64,000 nt of DNA from NCBI GenBank assembly GCA_934636105.1, contig CAKTZR010000004.1, forward strand, positions 62,001-126,000, read 5' to 3'. This stretch comes from an uncultured Clostridia bacterium (GTDB lineage Bacteria > Bacillota > Clostridia > Christensenellales > Aristaeellaceae). The notes under the pieces are model-generated. The model saw nothing but the letters and a program-made list of their open reading frames with translations. It was not told where the DNA came from and did not search any database. The position numbers and the translations under genes were made by a program. Below, one piece after another: positions 1 through 8,369 of this stretch (position 1 is the stretch's first letter; every line of letters starts with the position of its first letter).

Positions 1-2
1 AC

Positions 3-902
3 GCGAGCAACGAAATCTATCTGCGTCCGGAGACGGCGCAGGGCATTTTCGTCAACTTCCCGAACGTCGCCCGCACGACCCGCCGCAAGCTGCCGTTCGG
101 CGTGTGCCAGGTGGGCAAGAGCTTCCGCAACGAGATTACGCCGGGCAACTTCATCTTCCGTATCCGCGAATTTGAGCAGATGGAGCTTGAGTTCTTCTGC
201 ATGCCGGGTACGGATCTGGAGTGGTTCAGCTACTGGCGCAGCTACTGCCACGAGTGGCTCAAGGGCCTGGGCATTAAGGAAGAACATCTGCGTCTGCGCG
301 ACCACAAGCCGGAGGAGCTGGCGCACTATTCCAAGGCGACGACTGACTTCGAGTATCTGTTTCCGTTCGGCTGGGGCGAGCTTTGGGGCGTGGCCGACCG
401 CACGGACTTCGACCTGAAGGCGCATCAGACGACCTCCGGCAAGAGCATGGAATACCTCAACCCGACCACGGGCGAGAAGGTCATTCCGTATGTCATCGAG
501 CCGTCGCTGGGCGCGGACCGCGCGGCGCTGGCGTTCCTGTGCGAAGCCTACGAGGAGCAGGAGTTGGAGGGCGGCGACACGCGCGTCGTCATGCACTTCC
601 ATCCGGCGCTGGCCCCGTACAAGTGCGCGGTTCTGCCGCTGCAAAAGAACAAGTGCGGCGAGAAGGCCGGCGAAATCTACGACATGCTGAGCAAGCATTT
701 CATGGTGGATTACGACGAGACCGGCTCCATCGGCAAGCGCTATCGCCGTCAGGATGAAATCGGCACGCCGATGTGCGTCACCGTCGATTTCGACACACTG
801 GAAACCGGCGTGGTCACTGTGCGCGACCGCGACACCATGGAGCAGGAGCACGTACATGTGGATGAACTGGTTGCCTACATCCAGAAGAAGATTGAATATT
901 GA
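3..902 (+). CDS. glyS: Glycyl-tRNA synthetase, one-chain class II type (5' partial)
   Basis: Charges tRNA-Gly with glycine in the cytoplasm. The reading frame is open from base 3 to the TGA at 900-902; the first 299 codons visible begin inside class II motif 2 territory ([14 protein letters not shown]), followed by [11 protein letters not shown] and [14 protein letters not shown], which are characteristic of the dimeric archaeal/eukaryotic-like GlyRS rather than the alpha2beta2 bacterial form. The C-terminal part (from about base 560) carries the anticodon-binding domain. The start lies outside the window. An intrinsic terminator follows the stop directly, so the gene ends its transcription unit. 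Identification is secure. Confidence 0.96.
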   Translation, partial: ASNEIYLRPETAQGIFVNFPNVARTTRRKLPFGVCQVGKSFRNEITPGNFIFRIREFEQMELEFFCMPGTDLEWFSYWRSYCHEWLKGLGIKEEHLRLRDHKPEELAHYSKATTDFEYLFPFGWGELWGVADRTDFDLKAHQTTSGKSMEYLNPTTGEKVIPYVIEPSLGADRAALAFLCEAYEEQELEGGDTRVVMHFHPALAPYKCAVLPLQKNKCGEKAGEIYDMLSKHFMVDYDETGSIGKRYRRQDEIGTPMCVTVDFDTLETGVVTVRDRDTMEQEHVHVDELVAYIQKKIEY

Positions 903-921
903 TTTTACCAAAGACCGTTCG

Positions 922-962
922 GACGCGGGGAGAGAAACTTCTTTCCCTGCGTCTTTTTTTCT
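922..962 (+). terminator. Intrinsic terminator of glyS
   Basis: A 13-bp stem (922-934 with 941-953, two G-U pairs) and six-base loop are followed by seven T residues. Confidence 0.88.
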
Positions 963-1000
963 GGGATGGAAGCGGCGTTTGATTTGAAAGGAGAAAAAAG

Positions 1001-1411
1001 TTGTTCGAATCGATTTTATATGAAGGAACGATGATTATCGCGCAGATTCACGAATCGCTGATGCACCTCAACGACAATTTTGAGCTGTATCTCGGCGACA
1101 AGGAAATGCACTTCATCGTGATGGCCGTGCTGGGCATGATTTTGTTTTTCATGGTGCATTTTGTGTTTAAACGGCTGGCCAAATGGAGCATCACGGCGAT
1201 TTCGTTTATTTACGTATTCACGGTGATGACGGTCATCGGCTTTGCGATTGAAATCGGCCAGAAAATCACGGGCACTGGCGAAATGGATTTTCGCGACGTG
1301 GTAGCGGGGCTGTACGGCGTGCTGGCGTTCTTCGCGGTCTACACGGTCTATCGGCTGATCGTTTTGCTGGCGCAACATTTGATGCGCAGACGGAAGAAAG
1401 CGGGCGCGTGA
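1001..1411 (+). CDS. Small integral membrane protein, VanZ-like motif
   Basis: A 136-residue protein of unknown function. It has three hydrophobic segments at about residues 40-62, 65-88 and 103-126. Between the last two, the text AIEIGQ...DFRDVVAGLYG resembles the E..Q/D..D...N..G pattern of VanZ-like proteins, but the resemblance is short and I do not assign the family firmly. The TTG start at 1001 is chosen because AAAGGAG ends 7 bases before it; an internal ATG at 1031 has no such site. It lies between glyS and rimO and is followed by the rimO promoter, so it is probably its own unit. Confidence 0.72.
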   Translation: MFESILYEGTMIIAQIHESLMHLNDNFELYLGDKEMHFIVMAVLGMILFFMVHFVFKRLAKWSITAISFIYVFTVMTVIGFAIEIGQKITGTGEMDFRDVVAGLYGVLAFFAVYTVYRLIVLLAQHLMRRRKKAGA

Positions 1412-1414
1412 GAC

Positions 1415-1443
1415 TTGTATTTGGCGCGCGGGCATGATAAAAT
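1415..1443 (+). promoter_or_regulatory. Sigma-A promoter of the rimO operon
   Basis: TTGTAT (1415-1420), 17-bp spacer, TAAAAT (1438-1443). The promoter lies inside the left arm of a nested inverted repeat (1421-1483). Confidence 0.7.
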
Positions 1444-1483
1444 AATCCTGTATGACTATTAACAGGATTTGCCCGCGCGGCAA
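1421..1483. repeat. Nested inverted repeat around the rimO transcription start
   Basis: Left outer arm TTGGCGCGCGGGCA (1421-1434) pairs with 1470-1483 with one mismatch. Left inner arm AATCCTGT (1444-1451) pairs perfectly with 1462-1469. The two right arms abut, while the left arms are separated by nine bases (1435-1443) that contain the -10 box. Confidence 0.8.
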
Positions 1484-1500
1484 TTAAAGGAGCAATCATT

Positions 1501-2811
1501 TTGGCAACAACAGTTGGGCTGATCTCTCTGGGATGCAGCAAAAATCGCGTCGATTCCGAGCAGATGCTCGCAGTGCTCAAGGAGCATGGGTATCAAATCG
1601 TTTCCGACCCGTCGCGGGCGGAGGTGATTATCGTCAACACCTGCGGCTTCATCCAGTCCGCGAAGGAGGAAGCCATTTCCACGCTGTTTGAAATGGCGGG
1701 CTACAAGCAGACGGGCTGCTGCCGCCTGCTGGTGGCGACGGGCTGCTTCGCCCAGCGCTATCCGGAGGCCATCCGCGAGGAGATGCCCGAGGTGGACGTC
1801 ATCATGGGCGTGAACGACTATCAGAAACTCGACGAAGCGCTCAAGGAAGCCGGAAAGGGCGGCCGCCCCGTCTACACCGACGACGACGGCCAGTTCCATG
1901 AGTTTGGCCGCGTGCTGACCACGCCGAAATACAGCGCATACATCCGCATCGGCGAGGGCTGCGACAACTGGTGCTCGTACTGCGCGATTCCGATGATCCG
2001 CGGCGGCTATCGCAGCCGTCCGAAGGCGGATATTCTGGCCGAGGTGAAAACGCTGGCGGCGCAGGGCGTGAAGGAATTTACACTGATTGCGCAGGATACC
2101 ACGCGTTACGGCACGGACAACGGCGAGGAAAGCCAGCTGCCCCAGCTCATCGAGGAGATCGCCGCGATTCCCGGCGTGGAATGGCTGCGCGCGCTGTACT
2201 GCTATCCCGAACGCGTGGACGAGCGGCTGCTGGATACGATGAAGCGCCTGCCGAACGTCTGCGACTATCTCGACCTGCCGATGCAGCATATCAGCCAGCA
2301 CATCCTGACCGATATGAACCGCACGGACACCAGCGCGCACATCCGCGAGGTCTGCCGCATGTTCAAGGAGCGCGGGATGATGCTGCGCACGACGCTGATG
2401 GTCGGATTCCCCGGCGAAACGGACGAGGATTTTGACGAGCTGATGGATTTCGTGAAGCAGACGAAGTTTGACCGCATGGGCGCGTTCATGTTCTGTCCGG
2501 AGGACGGCACGCGCGCGGCGGAAATGCCGAACCAGATTCCCGAAGAAGTGAAACAGGAGCGCTATGACCGCCTGATGACGCTTCAGCATGGCATTTCGTT
2601 GGCGCAGAACAAGGCGCGCGTGGGCACAACCTGCCGCGTGCTGGTGGAAAAGAAGCGCGGCAGCCGCTACGTCGGCCGCAGCGAATTTGAAGCGCCGGAG
2701 ACGGACGGCAGCATCTTCTTCGGTTCGGAGGAGCCGTGCGAAATCGGCTCGTTTGTGAACGTAAAGATCACGGGCGCGAAGGCGTATGACCTGATGGGTG
2801 AGCGGATATGA
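1501..2811 (+). CDS. rimO: Ribosomal protein S12 (Asp) methylthiotransferase RimO
   Basis: Radical SAM enzyme that adds a methylthio group to the conserved aspartate of ribosomal protein S12. The N-terminal UPF0004 domain has the three auxiliary-cluster cysteines (C12, C48, C82). The radical SAM motif CDNWCSYC supplies C154, C158 and C161, and a TRAM-like domain closes the 436-residue chain. The order and spacing fit RimO rather than MiaB (SLGCSKNRVDSE start, RGGYRSR after the motif). The TTG start at 1501 follows AAAGGAG at 1486-1492. The last codons overlap pgsA by ATGA, so the two are translationally coupled in a rimO-pgsA-cinA unit. Confidence 0.95.
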   Translation: MATTVGLISLGCSKNRVDSEQMLAVLKEHGYQIVSDPSRAEVIIVNTCGFIQSAKEEAISTLFEMAGYKQTGCCRLLVATGCFAQRYPEAIREEMPEVDVIMGVNDYQKLDEALKEAGKGGRPVYTDDDGQFHEFGRVLTTPKYSAYIRIGEGCDNWCSYCAIPMIRGGYRSRPKADILAEVKTLAAQGVKEFTLIAQDTTRYGTDNGEESQLPQLIEEIAAIPGVEWLRALYCYPERVDERLLDTMKRLPNVCDYLDLPMQHISQHILTDMNRTDTSAHIREVCRMFKERGMMLRTTLMVGFPGETDEDFDELMDFVKQTKFDRMGAFMFCPEDGTRAAEMPNQIPEEVKQERYDRLMTLQHGISLAQNKARVGTTCRVLVEKKRGSRYVGRSEFEAPETDGSIFFGSEEPCEIGSFVNVKITGAKAYDLMGERI

Positions 2812-3389
2812 AGAAATTTTGGGAAAGCCTGAAACAGGCGGGGCGGGCGATTCACGCGATGAACCTGCCCAACAAGCTGACGCTTCTGCGCGTGGCGCTG
2901 GTGCCGCTGTATCTGGTGCTGCTGTGGTGCTTTGACGGCGACAAGACGATGCAGATTTGGCCGCTGCTGGTGTTCACGCTGGCTTCGCTGACGGATTTGC
3001 TGGATGGCCGCATCGCGCGCTCGCGCAATCTGATTACCAACTTCGGCAAATTCATGGACCCGATTGCCGACAAGCTGCTGACGCATACGGCGTTCATCAT
3101 GCTGACGGCGCTCGGACGGCTGAACGTCGCGGCCTGCATCATCTTCATCGCGCGCGAGTTTGTCGTTTCCGGCCTGCGGCTGTGCGCCGTGGAGCAGGGA
3201 CATGTCATCGCGGCGGGCATGAGCGGCAAGATCAAAACCGTGCTGCAAATGATGCTGGTGGTCGTGCTGACGATTACGGGCGAAGGGCTTCTGCCTGCGG
3301 TGCTGACGATTGCCGCGGCGGTGATGACGCTCTACTCGATGGGCGAATACGTCTGGCAGAACCGCGCGGTTCTGGGTGGCGCCAAATGA
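2808..3389 (+). CDS. pgsA: CDP-diacylglycerol--glycerol-3-phosphate 3-phosphatidyltransferase
   Basis: Membrane enzyme of phosphatidylglycerol synthesis; it makes phosphatidylglycerophosphate from CDP-diacylglycerol and glycerol 3-phosphate. The CDP-alcohol phosphotransferase signature is complete: D66-G67-x2-A70-R71-x8-G80-x3-D84-x3-D88. The MNLPNKLTLLRVALVP start region is typical of PgsA and several hydrophobic helices follow. Length is 193 residues, normal for the family. The ATG overlaps the rimO stop, and the TGA overlaps the cinA start (ATGA at 3386-3389). The rimO-pgsA-cinA-recA order is common in Clostridia. Confidence 0.95.
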   Translation: MKKFWESLKQAGRAIHAMNLPNKLTLLRVALVPLYLVLLWCFDGDKTMQIWPLLVFTLASLTDLLDGRIARSRNLITNFGKFMDPIADKLLTHTAFIMLTALGRLNVAACIIFIAREFVVSGLRLCAVEQGHVIAAGMSGKIKTVLQMMLVVVLTITGEGLLPAVLTIAAAVMTLYSMGEYVWQNRAVLGGAK

Positions 3390-4630
3390 TTGCGGAAATT
3401 GTGGCCATCGGCACGGAACTGCTGATGGGGCAGATTGCCGACAGCGACGCGCAGATGCTCTCGCGCGAGCTGCAAAGTCTCGGCATTGCGGTGTATCATC
3501 ATCAGGTGGTGGGCGACAACCCGCAGCGGATGCGCGAAGCGCTGGCCTTGGCGCTTTCCAGAAGCGATCTGGTCATCACCACGGGCGGCCTTGGGCCGAC
3601 GCAGGATGATTTGAGCAAGGAGATTGCCGCCGAGCTGCTGGGGCTGCCGATGGAATTTGACCCGGCAAGCTGGGACGCTATCGGAAAGTATTTTGAGCGA
3701 ATCGGGCGCTTCTGCCCGATGAACAACCGCAAGCAGGCGATGTTCGCCAAAGGCTGCACGATTCTGCCCAACGCATGCGGCACCGCGCCGGGCTGCATGA
3801 TCGAGCAGAACGGCAAAATCGTCGTTCAGCTGCCCGGCCCGCCGCACGAGATGGCAGATATGTTCCGCAAACAGGTTTACGGCAGGCTGGCGGCCAAGAC
3901 GGGCGGCTGCATCGCGTCGCGGTTCATCCGCATTTACGGGATGGGCGAATCGCAGGTTGCGCAGGAGTGCGCGCAGTGGATTGAAAACGGCCAGGGCGTG
4001 ACCGTCGCGCCGTACTGCTCGCTGGGCGAATGCCAGCTCCGCGTGACGGCGCGCGGCCGAGATGAGGACGAAGCGCTTCGGCAGGTTGAACCGGTCGTGG
4101 ATGCGATCTGCGGCGTGCTGGGCGGCTGCGTATATGATGTGACCGAGACGAGCGACGGCTCCATGCAGCAGGCGGCGGGGCGCGCACTGGTGGCGCGGCA
4201 CCTGACCGTTTCGACGGCGGAGAGCTGCACGGGCGGCCTGGTTGCGGCAAGCCTGGTGGATTATCCGGGCATTTCCGAATGTTTGTATGAAGCGCATGTG
4301 ACCTATGCCAACGAGGCGAAGGTCAAATACTGCGGGGTGAAGCCGGAAACGCTGGCGGCCTATGGCGCGGTCAGCGAACAGACGGCGTTTGAAATGGCAA
4401 GCGGCCTGCGCGAAAGAAGCGGCGCGGATATCGCCGTGGCGACGACGGGCATTGCAGGCCCGGGCGGCGGGACGAAGGAAAAGCCCGTCGGGCTGGTCTA
4501 CGTCGCCTGCGCGGACAAGGACGGCGTGACGGTCGAGCGCTTGCAGCTCGGCGGCAGCCGCGCGCGGGTGCGCAAGTTGGCGGCGCTCAAGGCGCTGGAT
4601 ATGGTGCGCCGCGCGGCAACGAAGGAATAA
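3386..4630 (+). CDS. cinA: CinA-family protein (MoCF-like domain plus nicotinamide-nucleotide amidase domain)
   Basis: A 414-residue competence/damage-inducible protein. The N-terminal molybdopterin-binding-like domain (about 1-170) starts MIAEIVAIGTELLMGQI and has TTGGLGPTQDD, the sequence typical of the CinA ADP-ribose pyrophosphatase-like domain. The C-terminal domain, from about residue 270, has the PncC motif STAESCTGGL and GIAGPGGGT of nicotinamide mononucleotide deamidase. Both halves look intact, so roles in pyridine-nucleotide salvage are expected. The ATG at 3386 shares ATGA with the pgsA stop; an upstream open stretch in this frame is just pgsA read out of frame. recA follows, as in many Firmicutes. 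Confidence 0.94.
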   Translation: MIAEIVAIGTELLMGQIADSDAQMLSRELQSLGIAVYHHQVVGDNPQRMREALALALSRSDLVITTGGLGPTQDDLSKEIAAELLGLPMEFDPASWDAIGKYFERIGRFCPMNNRKQAMFAKGCTILPNACGTAPGCMIEQNGKIVVQLPGPPHEMADMFRKQVYGRLAAKTGGCIASRFIRIYGMGESQVAQECAQWIENGQGVTVAPYCSLGECQLRVTARGRDEDEALRQVEPVVDAICGVLGGCVYDVTETSDGSMQQAAGRALVARHLTVSTAESCTGGLVAASLVDYPGISECLYEAHVTYANEAKVKYCGVKPETLAAYGAVSEQTAFEMASGLRERSGADIAVATTGIAGPGGGTKEKPVGLVYVACADKDGVTVERLQLGGSRARVRKLAALKALDMVRRAATKE

Positions 4631-4631
4631 C

Positions 4632-4674
4632 CCTTCCACCGCTCACGCGGTCCCCCTTCCCTTGAAAGGGAAGG
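4632..4674. repeat. Two small hairpins between cinA and recA
   Basis: CCGC-tcac-GCGG, then CCTTCCCTT (4655-4663) pairing with AAGGGAAGG (4666-4674). It has no T-tract and resembles a diverged member of the intergenic hairpin family seen elsewhere in the window. Confidence 0.55.
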
Positions 4675-4704
4675 TTGAGCAGGAAGAAAATATAGGAGGG
4701 CAAT

Positions 4705-5847
<1,143 letters not shown>

Positions 5848-5893
5848 AACTCCTTCAGTCAGCTTCGCTGACAGCTCCCTCCTCGAGGGAGCC
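5848..5893. repeat. Family A repeat, copy 1 (left member of a pair)
   Basis: Starts AACTCCTTCAG right after the recA stop. It holds the hairpin GTCAGC-TTC-GCTGAC and the hairpin CTCCCTC-CTC-GAGGGAG, ending GCC. Confidence 0.85.
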
Positions 5894-5960
5894 TTTTGGT
5901 ATAAGAATCTTGTGTATAAACAAAAAGTAACTTTTTATTCTCATAGCATGTATACCAAAG

Positions 5961-6060
5961 CCTCCCTCTTAGAGGGACGTTTGAAATCATCGCCGCCAGT
6001 GGCGGATTTAGATGATGAAAAACGCCGAAGGTTGGCACAACGAAGTTGTGACGGAAGGAG
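5961..6060. repeat. Family A repeat, copy 2 (long form, inverted partner of copy 1)
   Basis: Opposite orientation to copy 1. It has the CCTCCCTC/GAGGGA hairpin, a middle segment with CCGCC/GGCGG and ATCATC/GATGAT stems, the hairpin CACAAC-GAA-GTTGTG, and the terminal ACGGAAGGAG. With copy 1 it encloses a 67-bp AT-rich core whose edges extend the inverted repeat (GGTATA / TATACC). Confidence 0.85.
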
Positions 6061-6078
6061 ATTGCAGGGCGGGTTTTA

Positions 6079-6087
6079 TGCTATACT
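6079..6087 (+). promoter_or_regulatory. Extended -10 promoter of the acetyltransferase gene
   Basis: TGCTATACT at 6079-6087. A TTGCAG hexamer at 6062-6067 is only 14 bp upstream, so the extended -10 is probably what matters. It lies directly beside the end of repeat copy 2. Confidence 0.5.
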
Positions 6088-6132
6088 ATATGCGATTTTG
6101 GCAGACTTTGAGACGAGGATAGGAAGGATACC

Positions 6133-7356
6133 ATGAAGCAGGGTAAACTGGAAGATCGATTGCAGATGCGCAGGCTGACGGTGGATGACACCGCGCAGTA
6201 TAATGCGCTGCTTCGTTACGCGTTTCAGGTGACGGACAGCGAGCTGGCTTCGCTGGGCTGGAATCAGAAGGAGATGGAGCGCAGCAAAAAGCCTGTGCTC
6301 AAAAAGACGGAATCCTTCGGCTGGTTCGACGGGGAAAAGCTCGCTTCGCAGATCAGCGTCTATCCGATGCAGGTCAATCTGTTCGGCACGATGTACAACA
6401 TGGGCGGCGTGACCGGCGTGGCGACCTATCCGGAATACATGGGGCGCGGACTGATGGCGCATTTGATGAAAAAGGCGCTGGATAACATGCGCGAAAACCA
6501 CCAGTGCGTGTCGATGCTGTTCCCGTATCTGATTCCATATTACCGCAAAAAGGGCTGGGAAATCGTTTCGGATAAGATGACCTATACCATCAAGGATACC
6601 CAGCTGCCCAAGCACCACAAGGTCGGCGGCATGGTTGAGCGCGTGGATATCGACAGCGAGGACGTGCACCGCGTGCATGACGCATTCTCCGCAATGCGCC
6701 ACGGCGCGCTTAAGCGCAACGAGCTGGAATGGGAGGAATATTGGCGGTGGGAGGCCGACGATGTGCTTGTCGCCGTGTATTACGACGCGAACGAGAAGCC
6801 GACCGGATACCTCGTCTATTATATCGCCAACGACGTGTTCCGCATCAAGGAACTGGTGTATATCAATCAGGAAGCGCGGCACGGCCTGTGGAACTATATC
6901 TCCGCGCATTTCTCGATGATCGATAAGGTCGTCGGCAACAATTACACCAATGAGCCGATGGCGTTTCTGCTGGAAGACAGCGAAATTCAGGAGGAGATCG
7001 AGCCGTATATCATGGCGCGCATCGTCGATTTCGAGGAGTTCATCCGGCAGTATCCGTTCGATATCATTTCCATCCATGACGACCTGCATTTCATCATCGA
7101 CGACCCGATTATGGATTGCAACTGCGGCGATTTCTCCCTCCGCTGGGACGCGGCAGGCAACACCATTTTGGAGCGCGGCGGCACGCGCGGCGAAACCGTC
7201 CGCTGCGATATTCAGACGCTGACGGCGATGTTCTACGGCTATAAGCGGCCGACGTATTTGAAGCGCGTTGAAAGGCTTCAGGCGAACGACACCGCCGTGC
7301 GCATTTTGGAGGATATCATCCCCATCGAGCAGCCGTATTTCTCGGATTATTTCTAA
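6133..7356 (+). CDS. Eis-like GNAT acetyltransferase with SCP2-like C-terminal domain
   Basis: A 407-residue protein predicted to transfer acetyl groups from acetyl-CoA. The N-terminal GNAT domain contains GGVTGVATYPEYMGRGLMAHLMKKAL (about residues 94-119), where R/Q-x2-G-x-G/A binds the cofactor, and FLFPY-type text at SMLFPYLIPYYRKKGWE. The tail (about 300-405) looks like the sterol-carrier-like domain of Eis proteins (LRWDAAGNTILERGG). In other bacteria Eis-type enzymes acetylate aminoglycosides or protein lysines; no substrate can be inferred here. The gene stands alone between two family A repeat regions. The start at 6133 follows AGGATAGGAAGG at 6117-6128. Confidence 0.85.
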   Translation: MKQGKLEDRLQMRRLTVDDTAQYNALLRYAFQVTDSELASLGWNQKEMERSKKPVLKKTESFGWFDGEKLASQISVYPMQVNLFGTMYNMGGVTGVATYPEYMGRGLMAHLMKKALDNMRENHQCVSMLFPYLIPYYRKKGWEIVSDKMTYTIKDTQLPKHHKVGGMVERVDIDSEDVHRVHDAFSAMRHGALKRNELEWEEYWRWEADDVLVAVYYDANEKPTGYLVYYIANDVFRIKELVYINQEARHGLWNYISAHFSMIDKVVGNNYTNEPMAFLLEDSEIQEEIEPYIMARIVDFEEFIRQYPFDIISIHDDLHFIIDDPIMDCNCGDFSLRWDAAGNTILERGGTRGETVRCDIQTLTAMFYGYKRPTYLKRVERLQANDTAVRILEDIIPIEQPYFSDYF

Positions 7357-7453
7357 CTCCTTCCGTCTCGCTTCGTCTGCCAACCTTCGGCGTTTCATCT
7401 GTCTGCTTCTGTCACAGACAGCGACAGATGAAACGTCCCTCTGAGAGGGAGGC
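7355..7453. repeat. Family A repeat, copy 3 (long form)
   Basis: AACTCCTTCCG begins within the TAA stop of the preceding gene. Middle arms ATCTGTC/GACAGAT are present, and the TCCCTC-TGA-GAGGGA hairpin closes it. It has no inverted partner nearby. Confidence 0.8.
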
Positions 7454-7492
7454 ATTGTCCTTTCTTTACAATGGCTTAAAAAAGTGGGAAGT

Positions 7493-7536
7493 CCAGAAAC
7501 CTCAGGTTTCTGGTGGGGTTTGGGGCAAAGCCCCAA
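7493..7536 (+). repeat. Family B double hairpin upstream of rlmA
   Basis: The first hairpin is CCAGAAACC-TCA-GGTTTCTGG (7493-7513). The second, TTGGGGCAAAGCCCCAA (7520-7536), ends immediately before the ribosome binding site of rlmA. A near copy precedes the AEC transporter gene (46534-46577). Confidence 0.82.
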
Positions 7537-7548
7537 GAAAGGTTTGCT

Positions 7549-8367
7549 ATGCAAAATGAAGCCGTCGCGCTTCTTCGCTGCCCGATTTGTTCGGGCAGTT
7601 TTCATCAGGAGGGAAAAAGCCTGCTCTGCGAAAAGCGCCATTGCTACGATATCGCCAGACAGGGACATGTCAACTTCGCGCCGAATGCGAAACAGTCCTT
7701 CTATAAAAAGGAGCTGTTCGAAAGCCGCGCGAAGGTCTTTGAAGCGGGTGTGTTCGCGCCTGTCGTCGCGGCTGTCGGCAAAGCGCTTGAAAGTTATGTG
7801 AAAGCAGAAAGGCCTGTTGTTGCGGACGCGGGCTGCGGCGAGGGATACTACCTGCGCAGCGTGTGTCCGGAGCGAAAGATGATTCGCATCGGGTTTGATT
7901 TGGCGAAGGAAGCCGTGCTGCTGGCTGCCAGGGGCGATAAGCAGGCGACGTATTTCGTCGGCGATCTGGCGCATATTCCGCTGGAGGACGGCTGCTGCGA
8001 CGCGGTGCTCGACGTGTTCACCCCGGCGAATTACGCGGAGTTCGGACGCATCCTCAAAGCGGACGGCGTGCTCGTCAAGCTCGCGCCGAGAGCGGGCTAT
8101 CTGCATGAATTGCGCGAAGCGGCAGGCGGCAAACTGGAAGCGTATGACGGCGCGCCGGTTTCGGATTATGCCCACGCGCACCTGAACGTGCTGGAACAGA
8201 AAATCATCACCTATACCGTGCCGGTGGATGAAGCGCTGGCGCTGCATCTGGCGAAAATGACCCCGATGCTGGCCAACGTCGATGTGGACAGCCTGAATTT
8301 GAGCGGCATGAAGCAGATTACGATTGACGAAACGATGATTGTCGGAACGATGAAACGGGAGGGATAA
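7549..8367 (+). CDS. rlmA: RlmA-type 23S rRNA (guanine-N1) methyltransferase
   Basis: SAM-dependent methyltransferase predicted to methylate a guanine in 23S rRNA helix 35. The N-terminal zinc site has C11, C14, C27 and H31/C32 in the RCPIC...CEKRHCYDIARQGHVNF pattern specific to RlmA/RrmA proteins. The methyltransferase core follows with VVADAGCGEGYYLRS near residue 90 and DVFTPANYAEFGRILK. Length is 272 residues, as expected. The ATG at 7549 is preferred to an in-frame ATG at 7513, because AAGAAAGG sits 6-13 bases upstream and the zinc motif then starts at residue 11. Whether the site is G745 or G748 cannot be told. Confidence 0.87.
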   Translation: MQNEAVALLRCPICSGSFHQEGKSLLCEKRHCYDIARQGHVNFAPNAKQSFYKKELFESRAKVFEAGVFAPVVAAVGKALESYVKAERPVVADAGCGEGYYLRSVCPERKMIRIGFDLAKEAVLLAARGDKQATYFVGDLAHIPLEDGCCDAVLDVFTPANYAEFGRILKADGVLVKLAPRAGYLHELREAAGGKLEAYDGAPVSDYAHAHLNVLEQKIITYTVPVDEALALHLAKMTPMLANVDVDSLNLSGMKQITIDETMIVGTMKREG

Positions 8368-8369
8368 CC

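Noticed and set aside
2957..3385. N-terminal extension of cinA
   Set aside because: The frame is open upstream but overlaps all of pgsA. The family starts at MIAEIVAIGTELL, at the ATGA overlap.
5848..6060. Family A pairs as a CRISPR or as rho-independent terminators only
   Set aside because: Repeats are palindromic, variable and paired head to head, not regularly spaced. Most lack a T-run, and real terminators are present beside or inside them.
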